Positions 16,108-24,738 of a stretch of 64,000 nucleotides of DNA are shown piece after piece. The DNA comes from JAVZLH01 sp049700435 (GTDB taxonomy: Archaea; Thermoproteota; Bathyarchaeia; Bathyarchaeales; Bathycorpusculaceae), in the NCBI GenBank assembly GCA_049700435.1, contig JBNAVK010000003.1, positions 1-64,000 of the forward strand. Direction: 5' to 3'. Each line of letters opens with the position of its first letter. Positions within the stretch are counted from its first letter, which is position 1. A program made the position numbers and the translations under genes. The notes beneath the pieces were generated by a model, which was not told where the DNA came from, did not search any database, and saw only the letters and a list, made by a program, of their open reading frames with translations.

Positions 16108-17160
16108 TTACGCCTTGCTAAGTTGACTTCTGCTGAAATATCTGTTTATGGCTAGCATGTCGCTTAGCAGAGCGTATCCAGCCTCTGTGCCTCCAGCGCC
16201 TGGTCCAACTATTGTAACTTCTCCAAGCATGTCTGTGTTAAAGGTTAAAGCGTTAAGGGTTCCGCGGATGTGAGCGAGAACATCAGTTAAGGGAACCTTT
16301 TCCGGAGAAACTTTAGCTTTTGTTACGCCGCCCTCACGCCATGCGCTAGCTATTAATTTTATTCTTTTTCCCTCTTTCTGCGCTTCTTTGATGTCGCTGG
16401 CTGTGACGTTTTTTATCCCTATTCTTTCAACATCCTTCACCTTAACGTTGCCGCCCATGACAACGTTGGAAAGGATTGTTATTTTTGCAACTGGGTCCCA
16501 AGCTTCCACATCCATTGTTGGGTCTGCTTCGGCGCAGCCAAGTTTCTGCGCTGCCTTCAGCGCTTCTTTGTAGGATACCCCACTTTCCATTTGGGTTAGT
16601 ATGTAGTTCGTTGTGCCGTTCACAATTCCCCTAACAGACTTTACTTCGGCGCCAGCCAAATCCTCTAAGGCTAGGTTTATTGCTGGTGTGCCGCTTAAAA
16701 CTGTGCCTTCAAATCTCAGAAAAACGTTGTGTTTTTTGGCTGTTGCGGCGAGTTCATGGTATGCAAGGGCTATGGGCCCCTTGTTTGTTGTAACCACATG
16801 CTTGCCGAATTCAAGAGCCCTTCGGATATGCGTTATGCCTGGTTCTCCGCTCTCCAAATTTGTCCATGTAGCCTCAATGATTATGTCTGCTGCTTCCTTT
16901 TCTATGGTTTCCAAGCTTGAAAGACCTTTCTCTCCGCCTTTGTAACCTTCGATTTTTCCGGTTTTCTGAGCAAGTTGCAAAAGTTTTTCAATGTCGAGTC
17001 CATTCTCGTTGAAAATTGAGCCCTTTTTTATGTCTGAAACGGCGACGACGTTGAATTCGAAGTTGTGTTCCTTTTTTAGTAAATCTTTTTTCTCGACCAG
17101 TATTTTCGCTAGTCCTTGTCCAACTGTTCCAAATCCGATGAATGCAATGTTGTATTTCAT
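16108..17160 (-). CDS. hom: homoserine dehydrogenase
   Basis: A 350-residue enzyme reducing aspartate semialdehyde to homoserine for threonine and methionine. It has the nucleotide motif GFGTVGQGLAK near residue 9, TNKGPIA near residue 125, and the catalytic region FEGTVLSGTPAIN with GIVNGTTNYI and EADPTMDVEAWDPVAK (the Lys/Asp/Glu active site). There is no C-terminal ACT domain. An in-frame TTG/ATG lies five codons upstream, but ATG at 17160 with a GGAGAT site 6 bases before it is better. It converges with the aldolase-Fae gene (26 bases between ends) and diverges from trmI. Confidence 0.92.
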   Translation of the reverse strand: MKYNIAFIGFGTVGQGLAKILVEKKDLLKKEHNFEFNVVAVSDIKKGSIFNENGLDIEKLLQLAQKTGKIEGYKGGEKGLSSLETIEKEAADIIIEATWTNLESGEPGITHIRRALEFGKHVVTTNKGPIALAYHELAATAKKHNVFLRFEGTVLSGTPAINLALEDLAGAEVKSVRGIVNGTTNYILTQMESGVSYKEALKAAQKLGCAEADPTMDVEAWDPVAKITILSNVVMGGNVKVKDVERIGIKNVTASDIKEAQKEGKRIKLIASAWREGGVTKAKVSPEKVPLTDVLAHIRGTLNALTFNTDMLGEVTIVGPGAGGTEAGYALLSDMLAINRYFSRSQLSKA

Positions 17161-17267
17161 GGGGCATCTCCGCATGTTAAACTGTTATTTAGAGGGCTTA
17201 TTTTCTGTTTGAGTTCCATAATATATTATTATCTGTCTGGTGCTCTTCTATAGAGAGGAATCGTCAA

Positions 17268-18050
17268 TTGCCAGAGCTTATAAAAGAAGGAGATTACGTT
17301 CTTCTTTACCTAGATTCTAGAAGAACCTATCTGGTGAAAATTCACAGAGGAGAAAACTTTCACACGCATAAGGGCTTCATAAAACTTGAAGAATTAATTG
17401 GCAAGGAATATGGCGCCACAACATCAAGCAGCTTAGGAGTCGAATTCATAGCTTTAAAGCCCTTGCTCCGCGATTACATAATGAAGTCCGTTAGGAAAAC
17501 CCAGATAACCTACCCAAAAGACATAGCCCTAATAACAATGTTCAGCGGAATATGCTCTGGAAGCCGTGTCGTTGAAGCCGGAACAGGCACTGGAGCCTTA
17601 ACTACAGCCCTTGCCCATTATGTTAAACCAAACGGCAAGGTCTACAGCTACGAAATCCGAGAGGAATTCCTTAAAACTGCTGAGAAGAATCTGAAACGGG
17701 CTGGCTTGCTTGACTTTGTAGAACTTAAAAATAAGGACATAACCGCCGGAATAGACGAGGCGGAAGTGGACGCGGTGATACTTGACTTGGCGACACCATG
17801 GCTTGTTATCTCACATGCTTATGTAGCCCTAAAACCATGTGGGACAATAGTCTCTTTCAGCCCGACAATAGACCAAGTTGTAAAAACAGTGGAAGCCCTA
17901 AAGGAAAACAGCTTCATCGACATTGAAACTGTTGAATGTCTACTTCGCGGGATGCAGGTTGAAAGGGGAAAAACGCGCCCGCAGACGCTTATGACTGGGC
18001 ATACTGGCTACATAACGTTTGCAAGAAAAGTAATAAAAATGGGTTTTTAG
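17268..18050 (+). CDS. trmI: tRNA (adenine-N1)-methyltransferase TrmI
   Basis: A 260-residue SAM-dependent methyltransferase that makes m1A at positions 57/58 of tRNA in archaea. It has the N-terminal beta domain (EGDYVLLYLDSRRTYLV), a SAM motif VVEAGTGTGALTTAL near residue 100, acidic YEIREEF, and catalytic DLATPW (family DxPxPW, here DLATPW). The C-terminal RGMQVERGKTRPQ region is characteristic. Start is TTG at 17268 with GAGGAA 8 bases upstream, and AATATATTATT near 17220 is a probable TATA box. Length and motifs leave little doubt. Confidence 0.9.
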   Translation: MPELIKEGDYVLLYLDSRRTYLVKIHRGENFHTHKGFIKLEELIGKEYGATTSSSLGVEFIALKPLLRDYIMKSVRKTQITYPKDIALITMFSGICSGSRVVEAGTGTGALTTALAHYVKPNGKVYSYEIREEFLKTAEKNLKRAGLLDFVELKNKDITAGIDEAEVDAVILDLATPWLVISHAYVALKPCGTIVSFSPTIDQVVKTVEALKENSFIDIETVECLLRGMQVERGKTRPQTLMTGHTGYITFARKVIKMGF

Positions 18051-18051
18051 C

Positions 18052-18765
18052 CTAACTCTCTTGTTCGCGTTTGCCAGACTGCTTGGAAATCCTAAGTGTA
18101 TTCTTCCATAATGGTATTATTCCTCTGCTGACAAAGAGGACGATTCCAAGCGATGCAAAGCATAGGGGGATGCCCACAGCCAAGCCTTGAGCAATCCAGA
18201 GCAAACTTGTTGAGAGGATTCTTGTGACTGGTTCTAATGGAAGGCTTATTCCAGTTCCAGTTTGAGGCTTAACTTCTTTAATGTTAAAATTGATTGTTGA
18301 AAATGTGGTTTCGTTAAGTCCCTGCGACTCGTTTATTTCTTCAATGCTTATGTTTATGTACGTAACTGTCCCGTTTGCGTCAATTATTGCTCTCGCAGCG
18401 AATGTGAAAGACGTCACGTTTGATGGTGGAACCTTGCAAACCATTTGACCGCTCCAAACCTCATCCACGTAGGTCATAACCAAATACTTGACATAACCAT
18501 TCTTTTCTTCAGTTAAAGCCACAAGCCTGCTGACCGTGTCCTCAAATGTCCCTTTGTCTAACTCCCCCTCTATTGTTTCAGTGATCAGCTGATAACGTTG
18601 CGAGTCTTGACCGAAACTGTCGTTTTTGACCATTCCGCTTGTCTCTGTTGAAAAGAACCCTCCGAAACCATTTTTCTCACTTGCCAATCCAAGGCAGAAA
18701 ACCAAAAGCGCGATGGCCACGCCAAGGGCTATTGCCGCAAAAATTTCCTTCTGCTTTATCCACAT
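18052..18765 (-). CDS. membrane-anchored protein with a DUF4349-like extracellular domain
   Basis: About 237 residues. There is an N-terminal membrane helix (residues 8-30), an exposed domain, and a second membrane helix near 190-212 with a basic cytoplasmic tail. The exposed part (LVALTEEKNGYVKYLVMTYVDEVWSGQMVCKVPPSNVTSFT, then ANGTVTYINISIEEIN) follows the DUF4349 pattern of a repeated beta-alpha unit with EkxGYV and a G-x-V strand. The ATG at 18765 has AGGTGA 5 bases upstream and is preferred to GTG at 18774. It is downstream of a small membrane protein and an HTH regulator on the same strand, probably one regulated set. Function unknown. Confidence 0.68.
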   Translation of the reverse strand: MWIKQKEIFAAIALGVAIALLVFCLGLASEKNGFGGFFSTETSGMVKNDSFGQDSQRYQLITETIEGELDKGTFEDTVSRLVALTEEKNGYVKYLVMTYVDEVWSGQMVCKVPPSNVTSFTFAARAIIDANGTVTYINISIEEINESQGLNETTFSTINFNIKEVKPQTGTGISLPLEPVTRILSTSLLWIAQGLAVGIPLCFASLGIVLFVSRGIIPLWKNTLRISKQSGKREQES

Positions 18766-18850
18766 GTTTTTCACCTAGAAATTCATGGAAATCGCCTTCT
18801 ATAATGCTACGTTTTAGAACAGCACCGTTCTAAAAGTGGTACAAAAGTTT

Positions 18851-19126
18851 TCAATGCGAAAACCTGAATTTGAAGAGGGCATATGCGGCTATGGCGACCG
18901 CAAAGCTGAGAACAAAAACTTGTATGTCTGGAGGGTAGCTTTCCGCTTTAAAGCCGTCCATGTTTTCAAGTTTGTCCATGCTATTCGCGAATGCTTCCCT
19001 TGATATCTCATATTTTTCGGATTCAATTCTTGTTAACATAATCAATGGAATAAGTGTTAGCAGCACTCCGAGAACCAAAGCGGCTACAACATAAAGCAGA
19101 GTTCTCCTCAAATGTTTATCCTCCAT
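18851..19126 (-). CDS. small two-helix membrane protein, unknown
   Basis: A 91-residue protein with hydrophobic segments at about residues 9-30 and 68-86 separated by a charged ~35-residue loop (ESEKYEISREAFANSMDKLENMDGF) likely exposed outside. ATG at 19126. It lies between a membrane-tethered HTH regulator and the DUF4349-like gene on the same strand. I do not recognise a family. Confidence 0.6.
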   Translation of the reverse strand: MEDKHLRRTLLYVVAALVLGVLLTLIPLIMLTRIESEKYEISREAFANSMDKLENMDGFKAESYPPDIQVFVLSFAVAIAAYALFKFRFSH

Positions 19127-19184
19127 AGAATGTTTGAGGCTTCTTGTCTTTTAAATCTAAAGTTTAGAACAGCATGTTAACCTT

Positions 19185-19643
19185 TCAAAAGGGTTTAGCC
19201 CTCCACAACCTGAAAGTTTCAAGCCAAAAGGCAATCGACGCGATTAACCCAAACATCAACGCATAAAAGTTAGGACCTACTTGGAGCAAAAGGCACAAAC
19301 TTACATAGGTTACCAGCATGGTTGAGAACAAGACGGAATAGAACAAGTAGCGAGGAACAAGAAAGCGTCCCATGCGAGTGAAAAAACGCAGAATCCCAAC
19401 TTTTATTTCTTCCTCTAAAACATAGTCGCCCGTTCCCTTCTTTCTAACAAGACCCAAATCCTGCAGTTTCTCAAGATGGTGCACGGCGATGCTGGGGCTT
19501 GAAAAGTTTAAGGCGCGTTGAACTTCACGAACGCCAACCGTGTGGCTTGGTTGCTGCAACAAATACCAATAAACAAGCAGAGTTTTCCCCTTAAGCACAG
19601 ACTCCAAAGCCGCTAAATCAAACTCGCGAGAAGCCTTCTTCAA
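19185..19643 (-). CDS. membrane-tethered winged-helix regulator
   Basis: A 152-residue protein. Residues 1-80 form an ArsR/MarR-like winged helix (VYWYLLQQPSHTVGVREVQRALNFSSPSIAVHHLEKLQDLGLVRK). Residues ~95-145 hold two membrane helices ending in a short basic tail, so the DNA-binding domain would be tethered to the membrane. Start is TTG at 19643. It precedes two membrane-protein genes on the same strand (18851-19126 and 18052-18765), which may be its targets. Membrane-tethered HTH proteins of this build are common in archaea. The signal sensed is unknown. Confidence 0.76.
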   Translation of the reverse strand: MKKASREFDLAALESVLKGKTLLVYWYLLQQPSHTVGVREVQRALNFSSPSIAVHHLEKLQDLGLVRKKGTGDYVLEEEIKVGILRFFTRMGRFLVPRYLFYSVLFSTMLVTYVSLCLLLQVGPNFYALMFGLIASIAFWLETFRLWRAKPF

Positions 19644-19735
19644 CAGTTATCGCCAATTAATCTATACGATAAGCTTTTAAAAGCCTAATGATAAAACGAA
19701 GCCAAATTGCTTGTAAGTATAGATCTCTTTTTGGG

Positions 19736-20248
19736 TTAATCTGTTGCTATTTGAAACTCGCAGTAGGCATCTCCTTTCGCCATGCACTTTGTCTCCTCAG
19801 ATGTCACATGTTTTCCCGTTAGTTTTTCAATTAAGCCTTCAAGATATCCTTTGACGAAATAACATGAAGGTGTTTGAGAGTGCTGCCCTCTAGCGAAAGC
19901 GTTATCATGTATTCTTATGATGACTTCGCCTGTTTTCTCCCTTAGGAAAACCTTTTCAATTCTACCCCATCCCCAACGCGCATAATAATCGCCAATCTTG
20001 TTGAAAAGAACTTCAAAATTTTCTCCCTCTTTTAAATGCTTTTGGAAAACTCTTGCCATAGACCTTCCAGCTCCTTTGCCAGCTGTATACCAGACCAGGC
20101 TGCTGCCGGTTCCTAACACCTTGTTGACTTCCTCAATCATTCCCTGCAGAGACTCAACCCTAAACAAAACCCAGTCAGTACCCAAGTACTTGATTTGCCA
20201 TTTACTTTCGCTTCCCACTTTAGCACGTTTTTCTAGGCTGTGTTCCAC
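19736..20248 (-). CDS. V4R (4-vinyl reductase) domain protein
   Basis: A 170-residue V4R domain protein. Evidence is the GTGSSLVWYTAGKGAGRSMA helix, the central beta region, and the C-terminal TKCMAKGDAYCEFQI motif with the paired cysteines usual in this domain. V4R domains bind small hydrophobic molecules or tetrapyrrole intermediates and occur in sensors and in BchJ-like proteins. Here it is a stand-alone domain. Start is GTG at 20248 with GGGAG about 6 bases upstream. No kinase or HTH partner is fused. Confidence 0.78.
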   Translation of the reverse strand: MEHSLEKRAKVGSESKWQIKYLGTDWVLFRVESLQGMIEEVNKVLGTGSSLVWYTAGKGAGRSMARVFQKHLKEGENFEVLFNKIGDYYARWGWGRIEKVFLREKTGEVIIRIHDNAFARGQHSQTPSCYFVKGYLEGLIEKLTGKHVTSEETKCMAKGDAYCEFQIATD

Positions 20249-20465
20249 GGCGGCTCCCGGAGAAAACTAGGAAACACCCTTTAAAATGATTTATGAACCT
20301 AAAATTTCGATTAGACAGCTGTTTAAGTCAGAATTAGACTCTAAATGAAAATATTGGCGAGAAAAATGGATTATATAGCCCCTTATCTTTTGTTCGTTCA
20401 TGGAAAATGAAAAGTTTTTTATTCAAATTCTGAAGCTAACATAATATCTCTAGAGGTAAAATTCA
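20249..20465. other. intergenic region with promoter for the glycosyltransferase unit
   Basis: This spacer between the divergent V4R gene and the next plus-strand frame is AT-rich. GGATTATATAGC at about 20369-20380 is a good TATA box on the plus strand, and a second AT-rich box ACATAATATC lies near 20440. No RNA structure or repeat was seen. Confidence 0.4.
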
Positions 20466-20654
20466 ATGGCAGGTGCTTATTGCATTATACTGGGTAGAAC
20501 AAGTCTGCCTTTGTTGAAGTTAAGAGCCGAGAAAAGTAGTGCTTCTTTTAAAACGTCAAATTCTCTTGCCCATAAAATTAGCTTGTACGCCAAGAAGTGG
20601 GGCAACCCCTCTGCTGAAAACATCGACAGTGCATCGAACAAAACAGAGAGATAA
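20466..20654 (+). CDS. possible small basic protein upstream of the glycosyltransferase
   Basis: A 62-residue open frame beginning MAGAYCIILGRTSLPL and rich in Lys and Ser. The ATG has AGAGGT 8 bases upstream, and its stop is 5 bases before the TTG start of the glycosyltransferase, so it could be a leader protein translated from the same transcript. The residue pattern has no recognisable domain and could also be a non-coding leader. Confidence 0.3.
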   Translation: MAGAYCIILGRTSLPLLKLRAEKSSASFKTSNSLAHKISLYAKKWGNPSAENIDSASNKTER

Positions 20655-20659
20655 ATGCC

Positions 20660-21928
20660 TTGTTAAACATAGCATACACCGTTTTGATCTTCGCCTTTTT
20701 CCTTGTTTTAGTGTGGTCGCTTTATAATTTGCCAATTTTGGCTGTTGGTGTTAGGAACCTGCGGCGGAGCAGGAAGAAGTCTGATGGAAAGTTTTCTTGT
20801 GAAGAGAAGCTGCCCACATTCTCGATTGTCGTGCCGGTTAAAAATGAGGAGAAGGTCATAGGCAGACTGCTTAACGCTTTGTCTAAGCTGAATTATCCAA
20901 AGGATAAGGTGGAGATAATTGTCGTTGAGGACGGTTCAACAGATAAGACGCTTGAAATTTGCATGAAATGCGCTAAAGAACATGACGGCATCGTGAAGAT
21001 TTTGCGCAAACCTTTTTCTGATGGCAAGCCTTCAGCCTTAAACTATGGAATAAAGCACGCTAGGGGGGAGATTGTCGGAATTTTCGACGCAGACAATGTT
21101 CCAGACCCTAACGCTTTGATGAATGTTTGCAAATATTTTGAAGATTCGATGGTTGCTGCTGTCCAAGGACGAACACTGTCTATCAACTCAGACGAGAATA
21201 TGCTGACAAAATTCATGTCCTACGAGGAGGCTGTTTGGTGTGAAACCTACCTGCGCGGCAAAGACGTTTTAGACTTGTTTGTTCATCTGAGGGGAAGTTG
21301 CCAGTTCATAAGGCAAAGTGTCTTGAAGAAGCTTAACGGTTTCGATGAGGAAGCTTTGTCGGAGGATATGGAGATGTCGGCAAGGCTTACGGAAAAAGGC
21401 TATAAGATTAGGTATGCGCCCGACGTGTATTCTTGGCAGGAGACACCAGCAGATTTAAGGCAACTGTTTAGGCAGCGCACAAGATGGTTTAGGGGCACAA
21501 TGGAAGTTGCCCTAAAGTATGGCAGGCTCATGACCAAATTTAGCAGAAAGAACTTTGACGCTGAAACAACACTTTTGGGACCACTCATATTAATTATCTC
21601 CTTAGCAACTTATATTGTTGGATTCAGCACTTTCTTTTTAACCGTTCAATTTGATGTTTTATGGGACACCATGGTGCGATTGATGACGATAACAAGCACC
21701 TTAACTATTTTGTTATGTGGTTTAGCCCTTACTTACATTTCAAAGCCTAGGAAAGCTACAAATTTGCTTTGGCTACCCTTCATCTACTTCTACTGGAGTT
21801 TGCAGGCGTTTATAGCATTTTACGCAATGTTGTTGATCTTGTTGCGCCGGTCAAGAGCGTGGGGTAAAACCGAAAAAACCGGCGTTGTAAGCAATAAGAA
21901 CGCGCCAAACATCTGCGGCGTCTGTTAA
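20660..21928 (+). CDS. membrane glycosyltransferase, GT2 family
   Basis: A 422-residue processive-type glycosyltransferase. One N-terminal membrane helix (residues 2-25) is followed by the GT-A domain with VVPVKNEEKVIGRLL, VVEDGSTD, the metal motif DADN (near 135), SEDMEM and the Q-x-x-RW motif (RQRTRWFRG near 270). About three C-terminal membrane helices follow. This is the architecture of cellulose/hyaluronan/NodC-type synthases and dolichol-linked GT2 enzymes. It probably builds a surface glycan or glycolipid from a nucleotide sugar. The start TTG at 20660 is the only option before the first helix. It appears monocistronic. Confidence 0.85.
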   Translation: MLNIAYTVLIFAFFLVLVWSLYNLPILAVGVRNLRRSRKKSDGKFSCEEKLPTFSIVVPVKNEEKVIGRLLNALSKLNYPKDKVEIIVVEDGSTDKTLEICMKCAKEHDGIVKILRKPFSDGKPSALNYGIKHARGEIVGIFDADNVPDPNALMNVCKYFEDSMVAAVQGRTLSINSDENMLTKFMSYEEAVWCETYLRGKDVLDLFVHLRGSCQFIRQSVLKKLNGFDEEALSEDMEMSARLTEKGYKIRYAPDVYSWQETPADLRQLFRQRTRWFRGTMEVALKYGRLMTKFSRKNFDAETTLLGPLILIISLATYIVGFSTFFLTVQFDVLWDTMVRLMTITSTLTILLCGLALTYISKPRKATNLLWLPFIYFYWSLQAFIAFYAMLLILLRRSRAWGKTEKTGVVSNKNAPNICGVC

Positions 21929-22077
21929 AGTGAAGACGCTTTCAAACTTCGAGTTTTCAGACAAAAGGAGCATAGCATTACTTTTTCTTTGCTGATAACT
22001 GAATTACGATATGGATTTGGAATTCATAACCCTAATTATCCTCTTGAACCCTACAACAAAAGCAAGGTGCAACTAAA

Positions 22078-22398
22078 ATGACCCTATGGCATGAAATAGA
22101 AGACTTGCAAAAGAAAAAAGCAGAACTAGAGTTCCAACTTCGCTCAATAGAGGAAAAAGAAAAAACCCTGGAAGAAAGAGCCCGCCTATTAGAAGAAAAA
22201 CTGGCAATCCAACAACTAGAAGAAAGATTAAGAATGAAAACAGAAACGGTGGAAAAACTGGAATCAAGAATAAGCGAACTTGAACGAAAACTTAATCCAT
22301 CCCCAACCGCAGTTGCGGTTCCAGAACCAGAAACCCAAATAGAAACAGAACAAAACACAAACAGTTACAACCTAAGAAAACTCTTCGGTGAGCACTAA
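22078..22398 (+). CDS. small coiled-coil protein, unknown
   Basis: A 106-residue protein. Residues 4-75 form a continuous heptad coiled coil rich in Glu, Lys and Leu (LEERARLLEEKLAIQQLEERL), followed by a proline-rich linker and a short C-terminal NLRKLFGEH. ATG at 22078 with AAGGTG 8 bases upstream. Not recognised. Codons are strongly A-ending, as in the surrounding 22.0-23.6 kb. Confidence 0.6.
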   Translation: MTLWHEIEDLQKKKAELEFQLRSIEEKEKTLEERARLLEEKLAIQQLEERLRMKTETVEKLESRISELERKLNPSPTAVAVPEPETQIETEQNTNSYNLRKLFGEH

Positions 22399-22456
22399 AC
22401 CCAGCGAAAAAACACGCAAAATCGGCAACAAAAACCAAAGTTAAAGAGTTAACACT

Positions 22457-22999
22457 CTAATGTTCCGCTTTCTCCTCGTCTAAATTAACAACTCTAATGT
22501 TTTCCTTTTTAGCTTCCTCGCCCTCCCAGCCCAAAACATGATTACAGTAGGGACAAACATTCACAAACTTAGTTTTTCCGCCACTAAAATCCAACATAAC
22601 TAAAGGCTTGCTAAAAACCCTATGGCACTTAGGACAACTAATAACCATATGATTCTGCTCAGCAGCCTTAACACCTCGGCTAACGGGCTTAACAGACTTC
22701 ACGGGCTTACGCTCAACAGCGTTACGGCGTCTTCCACTGAGAAAACGCAAAACCTCTAAACCAAAATAGACGATGCTAAAAGCTACAGGTACAGCCAAAA
22801 ACAAGTAGATCGCTCTCAAAACACCCCAGTAAGGCACAGCCCAATCGAGGTTAAACTGCAAACCATAACCATAAAGCTCATTATGAACAATCCAATCAAT
22901 CTGCCCCAGCAAAAGCAAAACGAAAACCGCACTGACCAACCACAAAACAAGAACAACCCTGACAAACCAGCCATTACCTAACAGTTCCTTCCAAGTCAA
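22457..22999 (-). CDS. membrane protein with cytoplasmic zinc ribbon
   Basis: A 180-residue protein with two membrane helices (about 12-32 and 62-85). Between them is the loop IDWIVHNELYGYGLQFNLDWAVPYW. A basic linker leads to a C-terminal zinc ribbon with CPKC and CPYC knuckles (about residues 123 and 149). The loop motif is repeated almost exactly in the next upstream gene on the same strand (23080-23547), so the two are paralogues, this one with an added zinc ribbon. Start TTG at 22999. Function unknown. Confidence 0.65.
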   Translation of the reverse strand: MTWKELLGNGWFVRVVLVLWLVSAVFVLLLLGQIDWIVHNELYGYGLQFNLDWAVPYWGVLRAIYLFLAVPVAFSIVYFGLEVLRFLSGRRRNAVERKPVKSVKPVSRGVKAAEQNHMVISCPKCHRVFSKPLVMLDFSGGKTKFVNVCPYCNHVLGWEGEEAKKENIRVVNLDEEKAEH

Positions 23000-23079
23000 A
23001 TTTCAAACCCGAGTTAAAACTTAGAAGCCACAAACAACAAAAACATTATGAAACAAAAATCAACATCTAAAATCAAAAT

Positions 23080-23547
23080 TCACTTCAAAACAAAAACCCA
23101 GAACAAAACAACACCCACGAAAACCACAAACAGCAAACTTAACTGTGCAAAACTATTCCAATACCCGAAAATTCTATACCAAGGCGACCACCACCAAACA
23201 ACATCGTTAGATGGCAAACCGCCACCCCAAATAACAAACCAGAAAACATCAGCCAAACCGCCAAAAAACAAAAGACAAATACTCAAAAACAAACCCAAAC
23301 CCACCTTCACATCATTGCGACTCCTACCAGAACCCAACCAATAAACAAAACCCGCAGCCACCCCAAAAGCGAAGAAAACACCTGAATAAACATTCCAATA
23401 GAAAACAGCCCAATCAAAACTAAACCTAAGCCCGTAACCATACAAAACCCTGTGAACAACAAAATCCAAGCCAGACATCAAAACAAAAAACAGAAAAATC
23501 AAGAAGCACAGAGCGAAACCTTTCAGGACGGCGTCAAACTCAGCCAA
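23080..23547 (-). CDS. membrane protein, paralogue of the zinc-ribbon membrane protein
   Basis: A 155-residue protein with four hydrophobic segments. It shares LDFVVHRVLYGYGLRFSFDW...YW with the downstream gene (positions about 27-55), then continues with two extra membrane helices in place of the zinc ribbon. The coding strand is very rich in T and G, giving many Phe, Val and Trp. The start is uncertain: TTG at 23547 has its purine-rich tract almost touching the codon. Function unknown. Confidence 0.55.
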   Translation of the reverse strand: MAEFDAVLKGFALCFLIFLFFVLMSGLDFVVHRVLYGYGLRFSFDWAVFYWNVYSGVFFAFGVAAGFVYWLGSGRSRNDVKVGLGLFLSICLLFFGGLADVFWFVIWGGGLPSNDVVWWWSPWYRIFGYWNSFAQLSLLFVVFVGVVLFWVFVLK

Positions 23548-23819
23548 CTCCTAAACCCAAACAACAGCTTTTCCCTAAACAAAAGAAAAGCGATATTAAA
23601 GATTCAGAATCCAAACCCGTTGCCGTCCGAGTAACTCTGAGATTTCATCCAAACGTCAACCTAATGCCTTCTCATCATCCGGCAAAAAATAATGGAGTAA
23701 AGCAAAAATAAAAACATTGCCCGCCATCGAAAACATGTATTTCAAATCCATATTTTTGGTTCATAAGTTAGTTAAATACCCATAGCGTATTTCTGTGCAT
23801 GAAAACTGGAGGAGACCCA

Positions 23820-24002
23820 TTGAAACATAATTTAACCCCTAAACAAAGGAAAGAGTTGGAAGCCAAAATAGCAAAAACCTTCAAAGAAAACCTCAAAGGA
23901 CTTTCAACAGAATTGCAAAAAATATTGATAGATGACATGGTCACAGCCTTCCAAAATAGAATAAACGTGTTAATGCGGGCTCAAGCAAAAAGAAGCTACT
24001 AA
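23820..24002 (+). CDS. small basic helical protein, unknown
   Basis: A 60-residue protein (MKHNLTPKQRKELEAK...). The open frame reaches back to an ATG at 23799, but a perfect GGAGGAG ribosome site (about 23808-23814) lies inside that extension and points to TTG at 23820, 5 bases later. The sequence is helical and charged, with no cysteine or hydrophobic core, and ends in RAQAKRSY. A TATA-like TTAAATAC near 23775 precedes it. Not recognised. Confidence 0.55.
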   Translation: MKHNLTPKQRKELEAKIAKTFKENLKGLSTELQKILIDDMVTAFQNRINVLMRAQAKRSY

Positions 24003-24046
24003 CACAGACTAAATAGAGAAAAGACGTAGTTTGAATCCATAAAAGC

Positions 24047-24055
24047 TTTATATAA
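24047..24055 (+). promoter_or_regulatory. TATA box of the winged-helix gene
   Basis: TTTATATAA, inside GCTTTATATAAAAAGG, lies 34 bases before the ATG at 24089. This is the strongest TATA match in the region and would give a leader of about 10 bases. Confidence 0.55.
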
Positions 24056-24088
24056 AAAGGTTGAAAATATGGCAAAGAGGTTTGGACA

Positions 24089-24382
24089 ATGAGAAGATCC
24101 AAACTAGAAATGTATATCGACATCCTTAAAGTGTTGGCTCACCGTGGTCCATTAAAGCTAACTCACATCATGTATAAGGCTAATGTTAACTGTAGCGTTC
24201 TAAAGGAGTACTTAAACTTCCTCATCAAACAAGGCCTAGTGGAAGAGAGGACAATTGGAAAAAGGCGAGTAGTATATGGGATAACCCAGCGAGGCATCAC
24301 AGTTCTGAAATATTTCAGGGAACTGAAACAAGTCTTACCAATTATCGAAGAAGCCAGAAACAGGGTGCCAACACCCTATTAG
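24089..24382 (+). CDS. winged-helix transcriptional regulator (HTH_45-like)
   Basis: A 97-residue winged-helix protein: ILKVLAHRGPLKLTHIMYKANVNCSVLKEYLNFLIKQGLVEER is the HTH, KRRVVYGITQRGITVLKYF the wing and first residues of the C-terminal dimer helix. This is the small single-domain regulator abundant in Thaumarchaeota and Bathyarchaeia. It stands alone; its target is unknown. Confidence 0.82.
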   Translation: MRRSKLEMYIDILKVLAHRGPLKLTHIMYKANVNCSVLKEYLNFLIKQGLVEERTIGKRRVVYGITQRGITVLKYFRELKQVLPIIEEARNRVPTPY

Positions 24383-24515
24383 AAGCAAACTCCACTTTTT
24401 CACATATCCGCGAATCTTCAAGGCAAGTGTTAAAGTGCCTCTTCCATGGTTTGTAATATTTTAAAGGGCGAAACATGCTTTTTATTTAGAGTTTCCCTCA
24501 GTTTTCACGATTAAA

Positions 24516-24635
24516 ATGTTTGAGCAAATTGCGGTGTTTGCTGCAGGGTATACCGCAACATTGTTTATATTCATAATTTTAGCGATGATATTTGTAGGCA
24601 TTGTGTTGGCTAAAACCAATGCTTGTGGTAATTAG
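24516..24635 (+). CDS. 39-residue single-helix membrane peptide (candidate)
   Basis: A short frame from ATG at 24516 to TAG at 24633-24635: MFEQIAVFAAGY, then about 20 strongly hydrophobic residues ending in LAKTNACGN. One membrane helix with a polar cap at each end is what a real membrane micropeptide looks like. No convincing ribosome site is visible, and an AT-rich stretch lies upstream (around 24475-24515). It sits in the 356-base gap before the HTH/ParA pair. Nothing else is seen in that gap. Confidence 0.4.
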   Translation: MFEQIAVFAAGYTATLFIFIILAMIFVGIVLAKTNACGN

Positions 24636-24738
24636 TCAGCGTTTGTTTTGTGAATAATTATATAAGTTTCGTAAGACTTAATAAATGCTTTTAGTCTACC
24701 ATTATTGTACACGTGTAAAACAGCAAGAGGAAAATACA

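Noticed and set aside
23048..23344. 98-residue plus-strand Lys/Thr/Pro-rich frame
   Set aside because: Shadow of the minus-strand membrane protein gene, produced by strong A/C bias.
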